The position numbers were made by a program, and so were the translations under genes. This document shows positions 1 through 7,209 of a DNA stretch of 13,883 nt, in pieces. Source of the DNA: Calditrichota bacterium (GTDB lineage Bacteria; Zhuqueibacterota; Zhuqueibacteria; Zhuqueibacterales; Geothermadaptataceae); contig QQUM01000001.1 of NCBI GenBank assembly GCA_008501545.1, positions 1-13,883 on the forward strand. The letters are read 5' to 3'. The notes below the pieces were generated by a model that ran no database searches, was not told the origin of the DNA, and saw nothing but the letters and a program-made list of their open reading frames with translations. How positions within the stretch are numbered: position 1 is the stretch's first letter; every line of letters starts with the position of its first letter.

Positions 1-1045
1 TAATATCAGTAAATTCTCGCTGTGCCTGGTCCTGTTGTCCAATCTTCATCAATGCAATACCAAGCATGAGCTGTGCGTCAACCGATTTATTGGACTTCGG
101 GTATGCATTCACTTTTTCGAACTCGACGATCGCCTTTACATATTCACCCTGAGCAAAATAGGCTTCGCCAATCCAGTATTGGCAATTGTCTGCTAAGTTT
201 CCTGTATTATTATCCACTAACATGACGCGAAATTGGCTAATCGCTGATGAATAGTTCCGGTCAATCATGGTATTTCTTGCCTGATCATAGGCCATCTCAA
301 CGGCAGTACCAGATCCATCTGCTGCTACCGTAGAGTAAACAGTTTTTTGTTTGGAATAATCTGTATCTGCGAATTCCGAATCAAAACTGGCTGTATTCAT
401 AAAGTCACTATCTTCAAGCTGCGATGTAGCGCCTAAATCGTTTGAAGCAAAAGAATCGGTCTCTTCAGGCATATCACGTTGAACCTGACGCAAACTATCA
501 GCTGTTCTGTTTTTTGCGTCTGCAATACGCTCCAGGTCTTCGATTTCTTTTTGTAAACTCTCCATCAATTCCGGTGTAATCCAGCTTTCTTCATTATTTT
601 GCGCTGTATTATTTGCATCTGTCATAATGAAATCATCAGAGCCGGTATTGTCGGTGAAGTCATTGGCGCTATCAGCACTGTTGTTGTCATCGGCCCAGCT
701 ATCATCGCCCCAACCGTCATCACCCCAACCGTCGTCGCTCCATTCGGAATCATCTGAAGATGAATTTTCTGCTGAAGCATCACCGACTAAATCCTGATTT
801 TCAAATGCATCAACTTCGTTACTGAAATCAGCATCAGAGAATTCATCGGCCCCCTTTTCATCAAATGATTCGAAATCACCCAGAAGGTCATCCTGATATT
901 CGCCATCAGTTTCATCAACCATGGACATATCTTCCATTCCAGGATTAATACGCTGCAGACTGACGCCACACATGGGTAACATTGTCATTGCGATCAGAAG
1001 AAGACTGATGATTGCGCTTCCAAGAATCTTTTGTGTTCTGTTCAT
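1..1045 (-). CDS. CpoB/YbgF-like TPR protein with acidic W-x-D-D repeat region (3' end outside window)
   Basis: The first 348 codons are open with no stop up to the window edge, so the C-terminus is missing. Residues 1-28 are a hydrophobic signal or anchor segment; Cys26 follows L-P-M, a poor lipobox, so lipoprotein status is doubtful. Residues 38-140 are strongly acidic and hold four W-x-D-D repeats at 101-120. Residues 155-195 could form a short coiled coil. From about 250 the sequence is TPR-like and matches the C-terminal domain of the Tol-Pal accessory protein CpoB (YbgF): an A-Y-x-x-A helix, then C-Q-Y-W-I-G-E-A-Y, then Y-P-K-S-N-K with D-A-Q-L-M-L-G. In that family it acts in the periplasm, coordinating Tol-Pal with cell wall synthesis. 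The start is ATG at 1045, preceded by AGGAG at 1056-1060 (10-nt spacing). The acidic region is not typical of CpoB, so the exact role is inferred. The fold call is fairly sure, the function less so. Confidence 0.8.
   Translation of the reverse strand, partial: MNRTQKILGSAIISLLLIAMTMLPMCGVSLQRINPGMEDMSMVDETDGEYQDDLLGDFESFDEKGADEFSDADFSNEVDAFENQDLVGDASAENSSSDDSEWSDDGWGDDGWGDDSWADDNNSADSANDFTDNTGSDDFIMTDANNTAQNNEESWITPELMESLQKEIEDLERIADAKNRTADSLRQVQRDMPEETDSFASNDLGATSQLEDSDFMNTASFDSEFADTDYSKQKTVYSTVAADGSGTAVEMAYDQARNTMIDRNYSSAISQFRVMLVDNNTGNLADNCQYWIGEAYFAQGEYVKAIVEFEKVNAYPKSNKSVDAQLMLGIALMKIGQQDQAQREFTDI
686..745 (-). repeat. Four degenerate 15-bp tandem repeats coding for x-W-x-D-D
   Basis: Four consecutive 15-base units (686-700, 701-715, 716-730, 731-745) lie in frame within the CpoB/YbgF-like gene. 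The two central units differ at only two positions; the outer two are more diverged. On the minus strand they encode E-W-S-D-D, G-W-G-D-D, G-W-G-D-D and S-W-A-D-D (residues 101-120). The pattern suggests slippage or unequal recombination expanding an acidic, tryptophan-bearing linker. Confidence 0.8.
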
Positions 1046-1139
1046 TTTTCTTGTGCTCCTTTTGTTTGCACGTCCAAGCTGTAGTTCAATCCTTTCATCC
1101 GTGAAGGTTTGTTAAGGACCACTATTGGTATACAGAAAT

Positions 1140-1145
1140 ATTATA
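1140..1145 (-). promoter_or_regulatory. Candidate -10 box (TATAAT) for the CpoB/YbgF-like gene
   Basis: The 148-bp gap between the recN stop and the next start holds a perfect TATAAT on the minus strand. It would give a leader of roughly 85-90 nt. No good -35 hexamer is seen 16-18 bp upstream, and it lacks the extended TG motif. An 8-bp palindrome TAACGTTA (1152-1159) sits in the spacer and could be an operator or chance. No hairpin-plus-T-run terminator for recN is visible in the gap, so read-through from recN is possible. Confidence 0.35.
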
Positions 1146-1193
1146 CAGACTTAACGTTATAAATGCGGGAAATTGAGGAAGAAAAATGTATGT

Positions 1194-2888
1194 TTATTTC
1201 AATAATTCTTTGGCGCTATCAAGATGGGGCTGTGTTACTTTATCACCTGCCAACAATTGGGCAATGGCGAACTCTCTTTCATCTCGAGCCAATGCACGTA
1301 CATTTGTTGACGTTATTCCATTATGTGTTGTTTTCTCAACTTGAAAGTGCCAATCACCAGCACTTGCAATTTGAGGAAGGTGTGTAATGCATATGATTTG
1401 GTGGGTATTGGAGAGGCTTTTCATTTTTTGCCCGACAGCATGTGCAATTCTTCCACTTATGCCGGAGTCAATCTCATCAAAAATTAATACCGGAATATCC
1501 ACAGCATGTGCAACCACGGATTTCAAAGCAAGCATAATTCTCGAGACCTCACCACCGGAAGCTATTTGTACCAGGGGTTGTGTCCGCTGGCCGGGATTTG
1601 TATTGATAAAAAATTCAATTTGGTCTATCCCTTTTATGCCTGGTTTTAAAAATTTATCCTTCAACTTTAACCAACCCAATGCAACTTCCGTTTGCTGGAT
1701 TTGCACGTTAAATTCAATTTGGGCCATCCCTAATTCCTGCAGAACTTGCGGAATATGTTTCGTTAGTTGATTTCCGGCGTTTGTCCTCGCGTGCGACAAT
1801 GCCAATGCTTTATCAAGATAGGCATCAATCGATTTTTTCCACTCTTTGCGCAGGTTTTCAATCTCTTCATCGAGAGAATCGAGTTTTTTTAATGATGTAA
1901 ATATTTCATTTCGTTTTGCAATGACATCGCCAATCCCGGGTCCATATTTCTTTTTCAAATAAGAAAAATCAGCGAGCCGGTTACGAATTTCATCCAGCTG
2001 TTGAGAGTCAGTGCTTATTTTACCGGCGTACATCTGCAGTGATTGTGAAATTTCCTCGAGAATTATGAGAGCAGAATCTGCTTCATTTACATGGACAGCA
2101 AGTTGGTCGTCGATTTCAGCTAATTGTTTTAAATGGACAAGGCATCGTGAAATGAGATGAGCAGCTGAACTCTCATCAAGTGAAATTGAATTGGAGATAG
2201 TGTTTATTTTTTCAAGGATTGTCTGGGCGTTAGCCAACTTTTTTTCTTCAGCAAGAAGTTCATCTTCTTCACCTTCAGCCGGAGCAATGGCATCAATTTC
2301 TTTTAACTGGAATCGGAGAAATTCTTCCTGTGTATTGTATTCTTCTTGTTTTTTCTTGAGCGACTCGATTTCAACACGATACTTTTCTGCGGTTTTAAAC
2401 AACGCCGAAACGTCATCACGAAGTTCATGTGTTCTCCCATAAGCATCGAGGAAGTCGAGGTGGGATTCAACTTTTAACAAAGATTGATGGTCATGCTGGC
2501 CATGAAGATCAATTAAAAAATCACTAAGAACAATGAGGTCATCCAATTTTGCAGGTGAATCATTGATAAAAGTACGTGACCGGCCACTGGCGTTTATTTC
2601 TCTTCGCAGGATCAGCCAATTGCCTTCATCATCGCGTTCAATTTTTCGCAGAAAGGATTTTACTTCGGAAAGATTATGAATATCGAATTCACCTTCTATG
2701 ATGGCTTTTTCTGCACCGTCGCGAACCGCAGATGCAGCAATTTTGTCCCCTAAAAGAGCACCAATTGCACCAATAATAATTGATTTTCCAGTGCCTGTCT
2801 CCCCGGTAAAAACGTTCAATCCCGACTGAAAACTTATCGATAGCTCATCAACAATCGCAAAATTTTTTATAAAAATATTCTTAAGCAT
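1194..2888 (-). CDS. recN: DNA repair protein RecN
   Basis: A complete 564-residue SMC-like ATPase, close to the usual RecN length of about 550. RecN acts early in double-strand break repair by recombination, binding and bridging DNA with RecA. The N-terminus M-L-K-N-I-F-I-K-N-F-A-I-V-D is typical of the family. The Walker A motif is G-E-T-G-T-G-K-S at 29-36. A coiled-coil region occupies roughly 150-370. The ABC signature S-G-G-E is at 444-447, Walker B V-L-I-F-D-E ends at 472, and a conserved T-H-L-P-Q-I follows with His503. All ATPase motifs look intact. The gene starts only 5 bp after the stop of the propeller gene upstream and has no clear Shine-Dalgarno sequence, so it is probably translated by coupling to that gene. 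No LexA-type operator was recognised. Confidence 0.97.
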   Translation of the reverse strand: MLKNIFIKNFAIVDELSISFQSGLNVFTGETGTGKSIIIGAIGALLGDKIAASAVRDGAEKAIIEGEFDIHNLSEVKSFLRKIERDDEGNWLILRREINASGRSRTFINDSPAKLDDLIVLSDFLIDLHGQHDHQSLLKVESHLDFLDAYGRTHELRDDVSALFKTAEKYRVEIESLKKKQEEYNTQEEFLRFQLKEIDAIAPAEGEEDELLAEEKKLANAQTILEKINTISNSISLDESSAAHLISRCLVHLKQLAEIDDQLAVHVNEADSALIILEEISQSLQMYAGKISTDSQQLDEIRNRLADFSYLKKKYGPGIGDVIAKRNEIFTSLKKLDSLDEEIENLRKEWKKSIDAYLDKALALSHARTNAGNQLTKHIPQVLQELGMAQIEFNVQIQQTEVALGWLKLKDKFLKPGIKGIDQIEFFINTNPGQRTQPLVQIASGGEVSRIMLALKSVVAHAVDIPVLIFDEIDSGISGRIAHAVGQKMKSLSNTHQIICITHLPQIASAGDWHFQVEKTTHNGITSTNVRALARDEREFAIAQLLAGDKVTQPHLDSAKELLK

Positions 2889-2893
2889 ACTTT

Positions 2894-5218
2894 TTATTTT
2901 CGAATTACAGCAATTTTCCCGATGCCGGAGTCACCATCATCTGTATACCCCACAAAAAAATAGATACCACTGCCAACGAATTGGTCATTTTCATCTCTTC
3001 CATCCCATTCCGGTAATGTGCCTGAAAAACTGCCGGGTTCATAGTCACGAACTATGACACCATCAATTGTAAAAATTCGAATCCCGGAAGATGCTTTCAG
3101 ATTTCCAAACTTAAACGTATTGCCTGATAAATCAATCACAAATGGATTTGGATAGCCGGTGATTTTTGAAAAATCTTTTTTTGGTGCAGAAAATGGTGTA
3201 CTGAGAATCGACAACCCTTGTGTCGTCGCAATATAAACATCACCGTTTAGTGAATTGAAAGCAAAATCCTTGATATCATTGCTGACTATTGGGCTGTTGT
3301 CAGTAGTGTAATGTGTTAATCGATTATTATCCGGTCCAATTACGGTGATACCACTGCTTGTGCCGACCCACTTATTGTTCGCTGCATCGATCTTGATGAT
3401 TTTTATATCTGTACTTATAATTTTATCATTCGTTGAGATGCCGATAAATTGACTTACAGTTGCGCCTGACAACCAATAATTCAGGCCTTCCGGCGTACCA
3501 AACCACATTGTACCGTCCTGATCTTGTGCTACGGTCCGCACGTCGAGTGAAAGCAAGCCTTCATCGGTATTAAATCCCTGGACATAATTATCATCAGATT
3601 TATCGGACAAAGTATTGTTATGAACGATCACACCAACACCATTTCCAGAATGCCCGGAATGGACACCACCACTGCCGTACCATATCCATCCTGGCCGGCG
3701 CGTATCCTCAATAATGGCGTGGATGTGCGATGAGCGAATGCCTTCGGCAAGGCTAAAATATTGCCAAATGTCTAGCTCAGGGGTAACAACTGCGATTGGG
3801 CGTCCTGATGCAGGAATAAAATTAGAAATCCAGACATTTCCAGCTGCATAGACAAAAATTTCATCAACAACGACGTAATCTCCATTGCTATCTGTGGATA
3901 TTGGGGACAACCCCCCCCCTTGCTGATCAAAGGTTTGAAAAGTAAAGTCGTCCGGTGTTCCTTCAAGAAGATAGACACCATTTCCCCAATGACCAAACCA
4001 TACACGCTCCTGGTGATCGACGGCCACTTTACGAAAATCGCCTGCGCTGAACACCCCGGCATCTTCGAAATTATGCCACATCTCTCCGTCATAGGCCATT
4101 ATGCCTTGAGAAGCAGCCCAGAGTATTCCCGTGGTGTTATCGTAAGATATGGAATTGAAGGTTTTCGATTTTGGACCATCTGGTGAGTAAGTAGTCCAGA
4201 AAGTGGAACCAGCATCATATTGCGCCAGGGTAAAAGGCGACGTTTTCAGGTCTTTTGCAACGAATCCAACCCATAATTTATCCCCTACGAATTCTATTTT
4301 TTGTATTTGATTGTTCGAACTCACAACAGATGGCAATAATGTCCAGTTTTGTAAATCTGATGAAAAATAAATATTCCGGGCAGATGCAGCATAAAGCACA
4401 TCTGCTGTATTTTCATTTTTTACTGCCAGCGATAATATATCTTTTTCAGGTAAACTTGCTGCGTAACTTGTTATACTATTTCCTTCTTCCAGTGCAATTC
4501 CGGCGTCTGTCGCAATGACAAGATTATTGTTAAATATATTGAGATCTTGTATAACGTTTGAGGGCAAACCGTTGGCAGTCGTATAAGCAGACCAGCTTTG
4601 GGGAGCTTTCAAATTTTGTAAATTCAAATCCGCTCTTGCCAAGCCACTGTTTGTTGCAGCATAAAGATAATTATTCAAAATCATTGATTTGAATACGGGA
4701 GATTCTTCCGGTATTTTATCACTTAACTGCCGATAGATTTCTTTCGATTCATCCCGATCAATACGGTATTCGCTCACGCCGTCCTGCAATGCAACATACA
4801 TCGTATCGCCAGCTGAAGTCATATCGTTGATATAAATATTATCCAATTCATAAACACCGATAACATCGACAACTTCCCGGCTTTCACTGTCAAAAACATG
4901 AATAAATCCGTTGGACTGTGCAACCCAGACACGATTGTATTTATCAAGTGCTACTGCTGTAATATCATTTGATGAAAGTCCGCTGGTGTTTGTAAACGAT
5001 TCATACGTATCTGTCTCGATTGAGTAAACCAACAAGCCACCGGTTGTTGCCGCCCAAATCGTTCCATCGTCTTCAATAAAATCAACAACTTCCCGCATCG
5101 CTGTAAAAGTTGTCCACTGGCTTAGTTGTGCCACGAGAACATGAGGCAGGGAAATTACAAATAAAATGAAAACAACAAGCTGTCGACATATATTTTTAAA
5201 TTTGAAGAATGAAATCAT
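2894..5218 (-). CDS. Secreted PorZ-like beta-propeller protein with C-terminal FlgD/T9SS-like domain
   Basis: A 774-residue secreted protein. From the chosen start it opens with a signal peptide (hydrophobic stretch about 14-28, ending V-L-V-A-Q). It then has repeated two-component-regulator propeller blades, with motifs such as I-W-A-A-T-T-G-G-L, V-W-V-A-Q-S-N-G, M-W-F-G-T-P-E-G-L and K-W-V-G-T-S-S-G-I. Residues 689-774 form a beta-sandwich with Y-P-N-P-F, F-T-I-D-G, W-D-G-R-D (738-742) and G-S-G-I-Y-F-F (749-755), as in FlgD-like or type 9 secretion C-terminal domains. Two propellers plus this sandwich, at about 780 residues, is the layout of PorZ, a surface component of the T9SS; orthology is inferred. 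ATG 5218 has AAGGA upstream (long 13-nt spacing) and suits the signal peptide; ATG 5257 adds 13 residues and has no ribosome site. There is no kinase or DNA-binding domain. A nine-G tract lies at codons 434-436. Confidence 0.85.
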   Translation of the reverse strand: MISFFKFKNICRQLVVFILFVISLPHVLVAQLSQWTTFTAMREVVDFIEDDGTIWAATTGGLLVYSIETDTYESFTNTSGLSSNDITAVALDKYNRVWVAQSNGFIHVFDSESREVVDVIGVYELDNIYINDMTSAGDTMYVALQDGVSEYRIDRDESKEIYRQLSDKIPEESPVFKSMILNNYLYAATNSGLARADLNLQNLKAPQSWSAYTTANGLPSNVIQDLNIFNNNLVIATDAGIALEEGNSITSYAASLPEKDILSLAVKNENTADVLYAASARNIYFSSDLQNWTLLPSVVSSNNQIQKIEFVGDKLWVGFVAKDLKTSPFTLAQYDAGSTFWTTYSPDGPKSKTFNSISYDNTTGILWAASQGIMAYDGEMWHNFEDAGVFSAGDFRKVAVDHQERVWFGHWGNGVYLLEGTPDDFTFQTFDQQGGGLSPISTDSNGDYVVVDEIFVYAAGNVWISNFIPASGRPIAVVTPELDIWQYFSLAEGIRSSHIHAIIEDTRRPGWIWYGSGGVHSGHSGNGVGVIVHNNTLSDKSDDNYVQGFNTDEGLLSLDVRTVAQDQDGTMWFGTPEGLNYWLSGATVSQFIGISTNDKIISTDIKIIKIDAANNKWVGTSSGITVIGPDNNRLTHYTTDNSPIVSNDIKDFAFNSLNGDVYIATTQGLSILSTPFSAPKKDFSKITGYPNPFVIDLSGNTFKFGNLKASSGIRIFTIDGVIVRDYEPGSFSGTLPEWDGRDENDQFVGSGIYFFVGYTDDGDSGIGKIAVIRK
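3911..3919 (-). repeat. Nine-G homopolymer inside the propeller gene
   Basis: Nine consecutive C on the plus strand are read as GGG GGG GGG (Gly434-436, counted from the start at 5218). The reading frame is kept at length nine. Gain or loss of one base would shift the frame and remove the second propeller and C-terminal domain. It could be a slippage site or a place prone to sequencing error. Confidence 0.85.
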
Positions 5219-5257
5219 TTTTATGCATTTTTCCTTCAATGGGTTTTTAATCAACAT

Positions 5258-5658
5258 TTTTAGGCGGCTAACGCTGCATGACCAGCAAGGTTCCTGGCTC
5301 CGGATGAATTTATTTTTCTTCGATAACTTTTACCGGCGGAATAACACGTATATTTAAAGCGAAATGGGAAATCCCCCGTAAAAATTGATGCGTTTTTTCT
5401 TATACGACTTCAACCATCAAAATAATCTGATCGATGTTACGTGATTATCTTCCAGGTTCATCAACTGCATTTTTTCTTATCGCATTTGGTACAAGCGACC
5501 GACGTGAAAAGAAACACGCACCATGAACGAAGTTGAGCAGGAAATGCTTTATAACGATAGAAAAATTTTTCCCTTTTGCAACAAGATTTCATTTTCGCTG
5601 TTCGCACAACTCTTCGAGACTTTAAAAATATAACGATAAGAACTTTATGGATAAAAAT
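5258..5658. other. Intergenic region of about 400 bp without a convincing gene
   Basis: This gap lies between the end of the small membrane-protein gene and the propeller gene, and must hold the propeller gene's promoter. On the minus strand there are TATAAG- and TAAATA-like hexamers in 5340-5420, but none has a good -35 partner. Near the propeller start there is an imperfect inverted repeat, AGCAAGG-TT-CCTGGCT (5284-5299). A 12-base AT palindrome GAAAAATTTTTC lies near 5559-5571 but has no T-run, so no terminator is called. TATAACGAT occurs at 5550 and 5629, and again at 5671 inside the neighbouring gene. Two short frames (plus 5523-5633, minus 5461-5592) lack ribosome binding sites and recognisable content. 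Confidence 0.6.
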
Positions 5659-6108
5659 TTAAAACGGTTTTATAACGATGAGATAAACTATCAAAATGAA
5701 AAATGAACCGGTAATGACGAAGAGATTCTTTGCTTGCTTTTTGTTTGCATTCACAGCAACTTCATCCTGTATTTTAGCGGCTGCTTTAATGTTTTTTAAA
5801 CGCTTATGAGCCACATGGCTTGAGCCAAAAACAAAAACGACAAGAAGAATTTTTGCATGCAAAGAAAATCCTGAATAAAAATAGGATGGGTTTAGGAACA
5901 AGAGGGCAAGACCGCTTAATAATGCAAGCAATAAACCGGGTAATCCCAGGTATTTGCCGACATCAACGGCGATATTTTCACTCGCTCTGCGCATTGGTGT
6001 TTCTTCAGAGCGGAAATTGTTTACAAGAACAAAAAATTGAACAATAAATGTACCTACTGCAAAGATTACGGATAGCAGATGGATTAATTTTACAACATTA
6101 AAAAGCAT
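5659..6108 (-). CDS. Small four-helix membrane protein, HemJ/CopD/DUF2269-like
   Basis: A 149-residue integral membrane protein with four predicted helices at about 4-30, 51-72, 83-101 and 126-146. His10 lies in the first helix (K-L-I-H-L-L-S-V) and L-H-A-K at 83-86 opens the third, followed by His98 and His101. This spacing resembles HemJ, the membrane protoporphyrinogen IX oxidase, where an early His and an H-x-K motif are conserved, and also the related CopD and DUF2269 families. The match is too weak to choose, and no other haem gene lies nearby, so a haem or metal role is only a suggestion. The start is well supported: AGGAG at 6114-6118 sits 5 nt before the ATG. It lies 102 bp after the caspase-like gene in the same direction and may have its own promoter. 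Confidence 0.85.
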   Translation of the reverse strand: MLFNVVKLIHLLSVIFAVGTFIVQFFVLVNNFRSEETPMRRASENIAVDVGKYLGLPGLLLALLSGLALLFLNPSYFYSGFSLHAKILLVVFVFGSSHVAHKRLKNIKAAAKIQDEVAVNANKKQAKNLFVITGSFFILIVYLIVIKPF

Positions 6109-6155
6109 TTTTTCTCCTAAAATTTTGCTTTCACCTATGATAAAAATTGGCGGAA

Positions 6156-6184
6156 AATTAAGAGAAAAAATGCGACAAAATCAA
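6156..6184 (-). promoter_or_regulatory. Weak candidate promoter for the small membrane-protein gene
   Basis: In the 102-bp gap upstream of the small membrane protein, the minus strand reads TTGATT (6179-6184), a 17-bp spacer, then TTAATT (6156-6161). Spacing is ideal but the -10 hexamer matches consensus poorly, and the region is AT-rich, so chance is likely. Read-through from the Bat-like operon is the alternative. Confidence 0.2.
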
Positions 6185-6210
6185 GTGATGATTCCTCTTT
6201 TTTACCCTTA

Positions 6211-7197
6211 TTATTTTTGCTGACTCAATTTAGCCAGCTTTACCATCAAATTTTCCAATTCATCGTAATAATCGTCTTCATTCATCACCGTCTTTTTCTT
6301 TTTGAGCGCTTTGATCCTGGCAAGAATATTTTCACGTTTCATGTCCGATGCAGTTACAGGTTGCATCGATGATGAATCAATTTTCTTTTGCGTTGATTTA
6401 CGTTGCGCGATATATATTTCACCGGCGATAATACCATCACCTTCTTGCAAATCGGGCATTTCTGTACCAAAGCCATCCCCATCATCCTCAATTAAAGGAT
6501 GTTCCGGACGGAGTTGTTTGTTCACATCATAGTACTTTACAACTCTGTCGCGCGTCGCAACAAACAGTTCAGTCGCTGATAACTGGCCATCCTTGTTTAA
6601 ATCACTGCTCTTCGAATTGCGAAGCGTTTCTAAAAATTGATTAGCAAATTCAGTCGCATTTTTCTCAAATCCATTGCGTGTCGCAGTGATTACAATGCGA
6701 TCTTTTTTGCTGATTTTATCAATAAATGTTCCACTTGCACTTGCCATATTAATAAAGAGAATTTTATTCACATGGATCCCGTCAAGAAGTCGGGAATAAT
6801 CAAAATCACGAAGGTCATTACCGGGTAAATTAAATTTTCCCCATTCGTTATCATAACTGCCATGGCCGATGAGAAAACAGAAGAAATCATCTTGAGCTGT
6901 AAGTTCTGAGGTCGCGGATTTAAAATAATTTTGAACATTCAATGCGGTACTTTGGGGAAATTGCTGACGTGCAGAATCCGGTGAATCTGCAACGAACACC
7001 GTTATATCTTCAGAACCATATCCATAATTTGTAATAAGTAATTGCTGCAATTCAAGTGCCTGTTGAAAGAAAAGAGAATCAAATTCTGCTGTCCCTCCTG
7101 CCCCGGCAATGATCAGGACTTTATTTTCCGCTTTTGCATTACAAACAGAAATAAGGAAGAGAAATAAAATGAATCCGAAAATTCGTATATTTTTCAT
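6211..7197 (-). CDS. Secreted caspase/C13-fold protein with Ser at the catalytic Cys position
   Basis: A 328-residue protein with a signal peptide (hydrophobic 5-18, likely cleaved after A-K-A near 23). The fold looks like clan CD peptidases (legumain C13, caspase): K-V-L-I-I-A-G at 26-32, F-L-I-G-H-G with His112, and I-L-F-I-N-M-A-S-A-S-G-T at 146-157. Aligned on the S-G of typical C-x-S-G motifs, the nucleophile position is Ser153, so it may be a pseudoenzyme or use Ser. Then R-I-V-I-T-A-T-R follows, a calcium-type loop (199-210), an acidic D-D-G-D-G, and a basic helical tail from about 290. The start at ATG 7197 overlaps the upstream stop as ATGA and is preceded by AAAGGGG with 5-nt spacing; the in-frame ATG at 7227 is inside the VWA gene and less likely. 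It is the last gene of the Bat-like operon, suggesting a periplasmic partner of the VWA and BatA-like proteins. Confidence 0.85.
   Translation of the reverse strand: MKNIRIFGFILFLFLISVCNAKAENKVLIIAGAGGTAEFDSLFFQQALELQQLLITNYGYGSEDITVFVADSPDSARQQFPQSTALNVQNYFKSATSELTAQDDFFCFLIGHGSYDNEWGKFNLPGNDLRDFDYSRLLDGIHVNKILFINMASASGTFIDKISKKDRIVITATRNGFEKNATEFANQFLETLRNSKSSDLNKDGQLSATELFVATRDRVVKYYDVNKQLRPEHPLIEDDGDGFGTEMPDLQEGDGIIAGEIYIAQRKSTQKKIDSSSMQPVTASDMKRENILARIKALKKKKTVMNEDDYYDELENLMVKLAKLSQQK
6568..6603 (-). other. EF-hand-type calcium loop codons in the caspase-fold gene
   Basis: Residues 199-210 read D-L-N-K-D-G-Q-L-S-A-T-E. Positions 1, 3, 5, 7, 9 and 12 of an EF-hand loop are D, N, D, Q, S and E with Gly at 6, which fits the calcium-loop pattern. 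A second acidic stretch, D-D-G-D-G, lies about 30 residues later (238-242). Confidence 0.65.
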
Positions 7198-7209
7198 GAC
7201 AACCCCTTT
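7194..7209 (-). promoter_or_regulatory. ATGA start-stop overlap with ribosome binding site
   Basis: The VWA gene ends in TGA whose first two bases are the last two of the ATG of the next gene (ATGA). AAAGGGG at 7203-7209 is 5 nt before that ATG. This decides the start of the caspase-fold gene at 7197 and predicts translational coupling of the two proteins. Confidence 0.8.

Noticed and set aside
3772..4092. Minus-strand 106-codon frame overlapping the propeller gene in another frame
   Set aside because: It is a shadow frame of the propeller gene with no family resemblance; the propeller frame is intact on both sides of the poly-G tract, so it is not a frameshifted remnant.
2894..5218. Propeller protein as a hybrid two-component sensor
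   Set aside because: Regulator-propeller repeats are present, but no histidine kinase, receiver or DNA-binding domain follows; the protein ends in an extracellular beta-sandwich.
5559..5571. AT-rich palindrome as a terminator for the small membrane-protein gene
   Set aside because: The stem has almost no G-C pairs and no following T-run, so it would be a very weak hairpin.
5461..5592. Minus-strand 43-codon Cys/Lys-rich frame in the intergenic region
   Set aside because: The Cys-Lys tail is curious, but there is no ribosome binding site and no clear promoter; chance is the simpler explanation.
5523..5633. Plus-strand 36-codon frame in the intergenic region
   Set aside because: No ribosome binding site, opposite to all neighbours, and no recognisable content.
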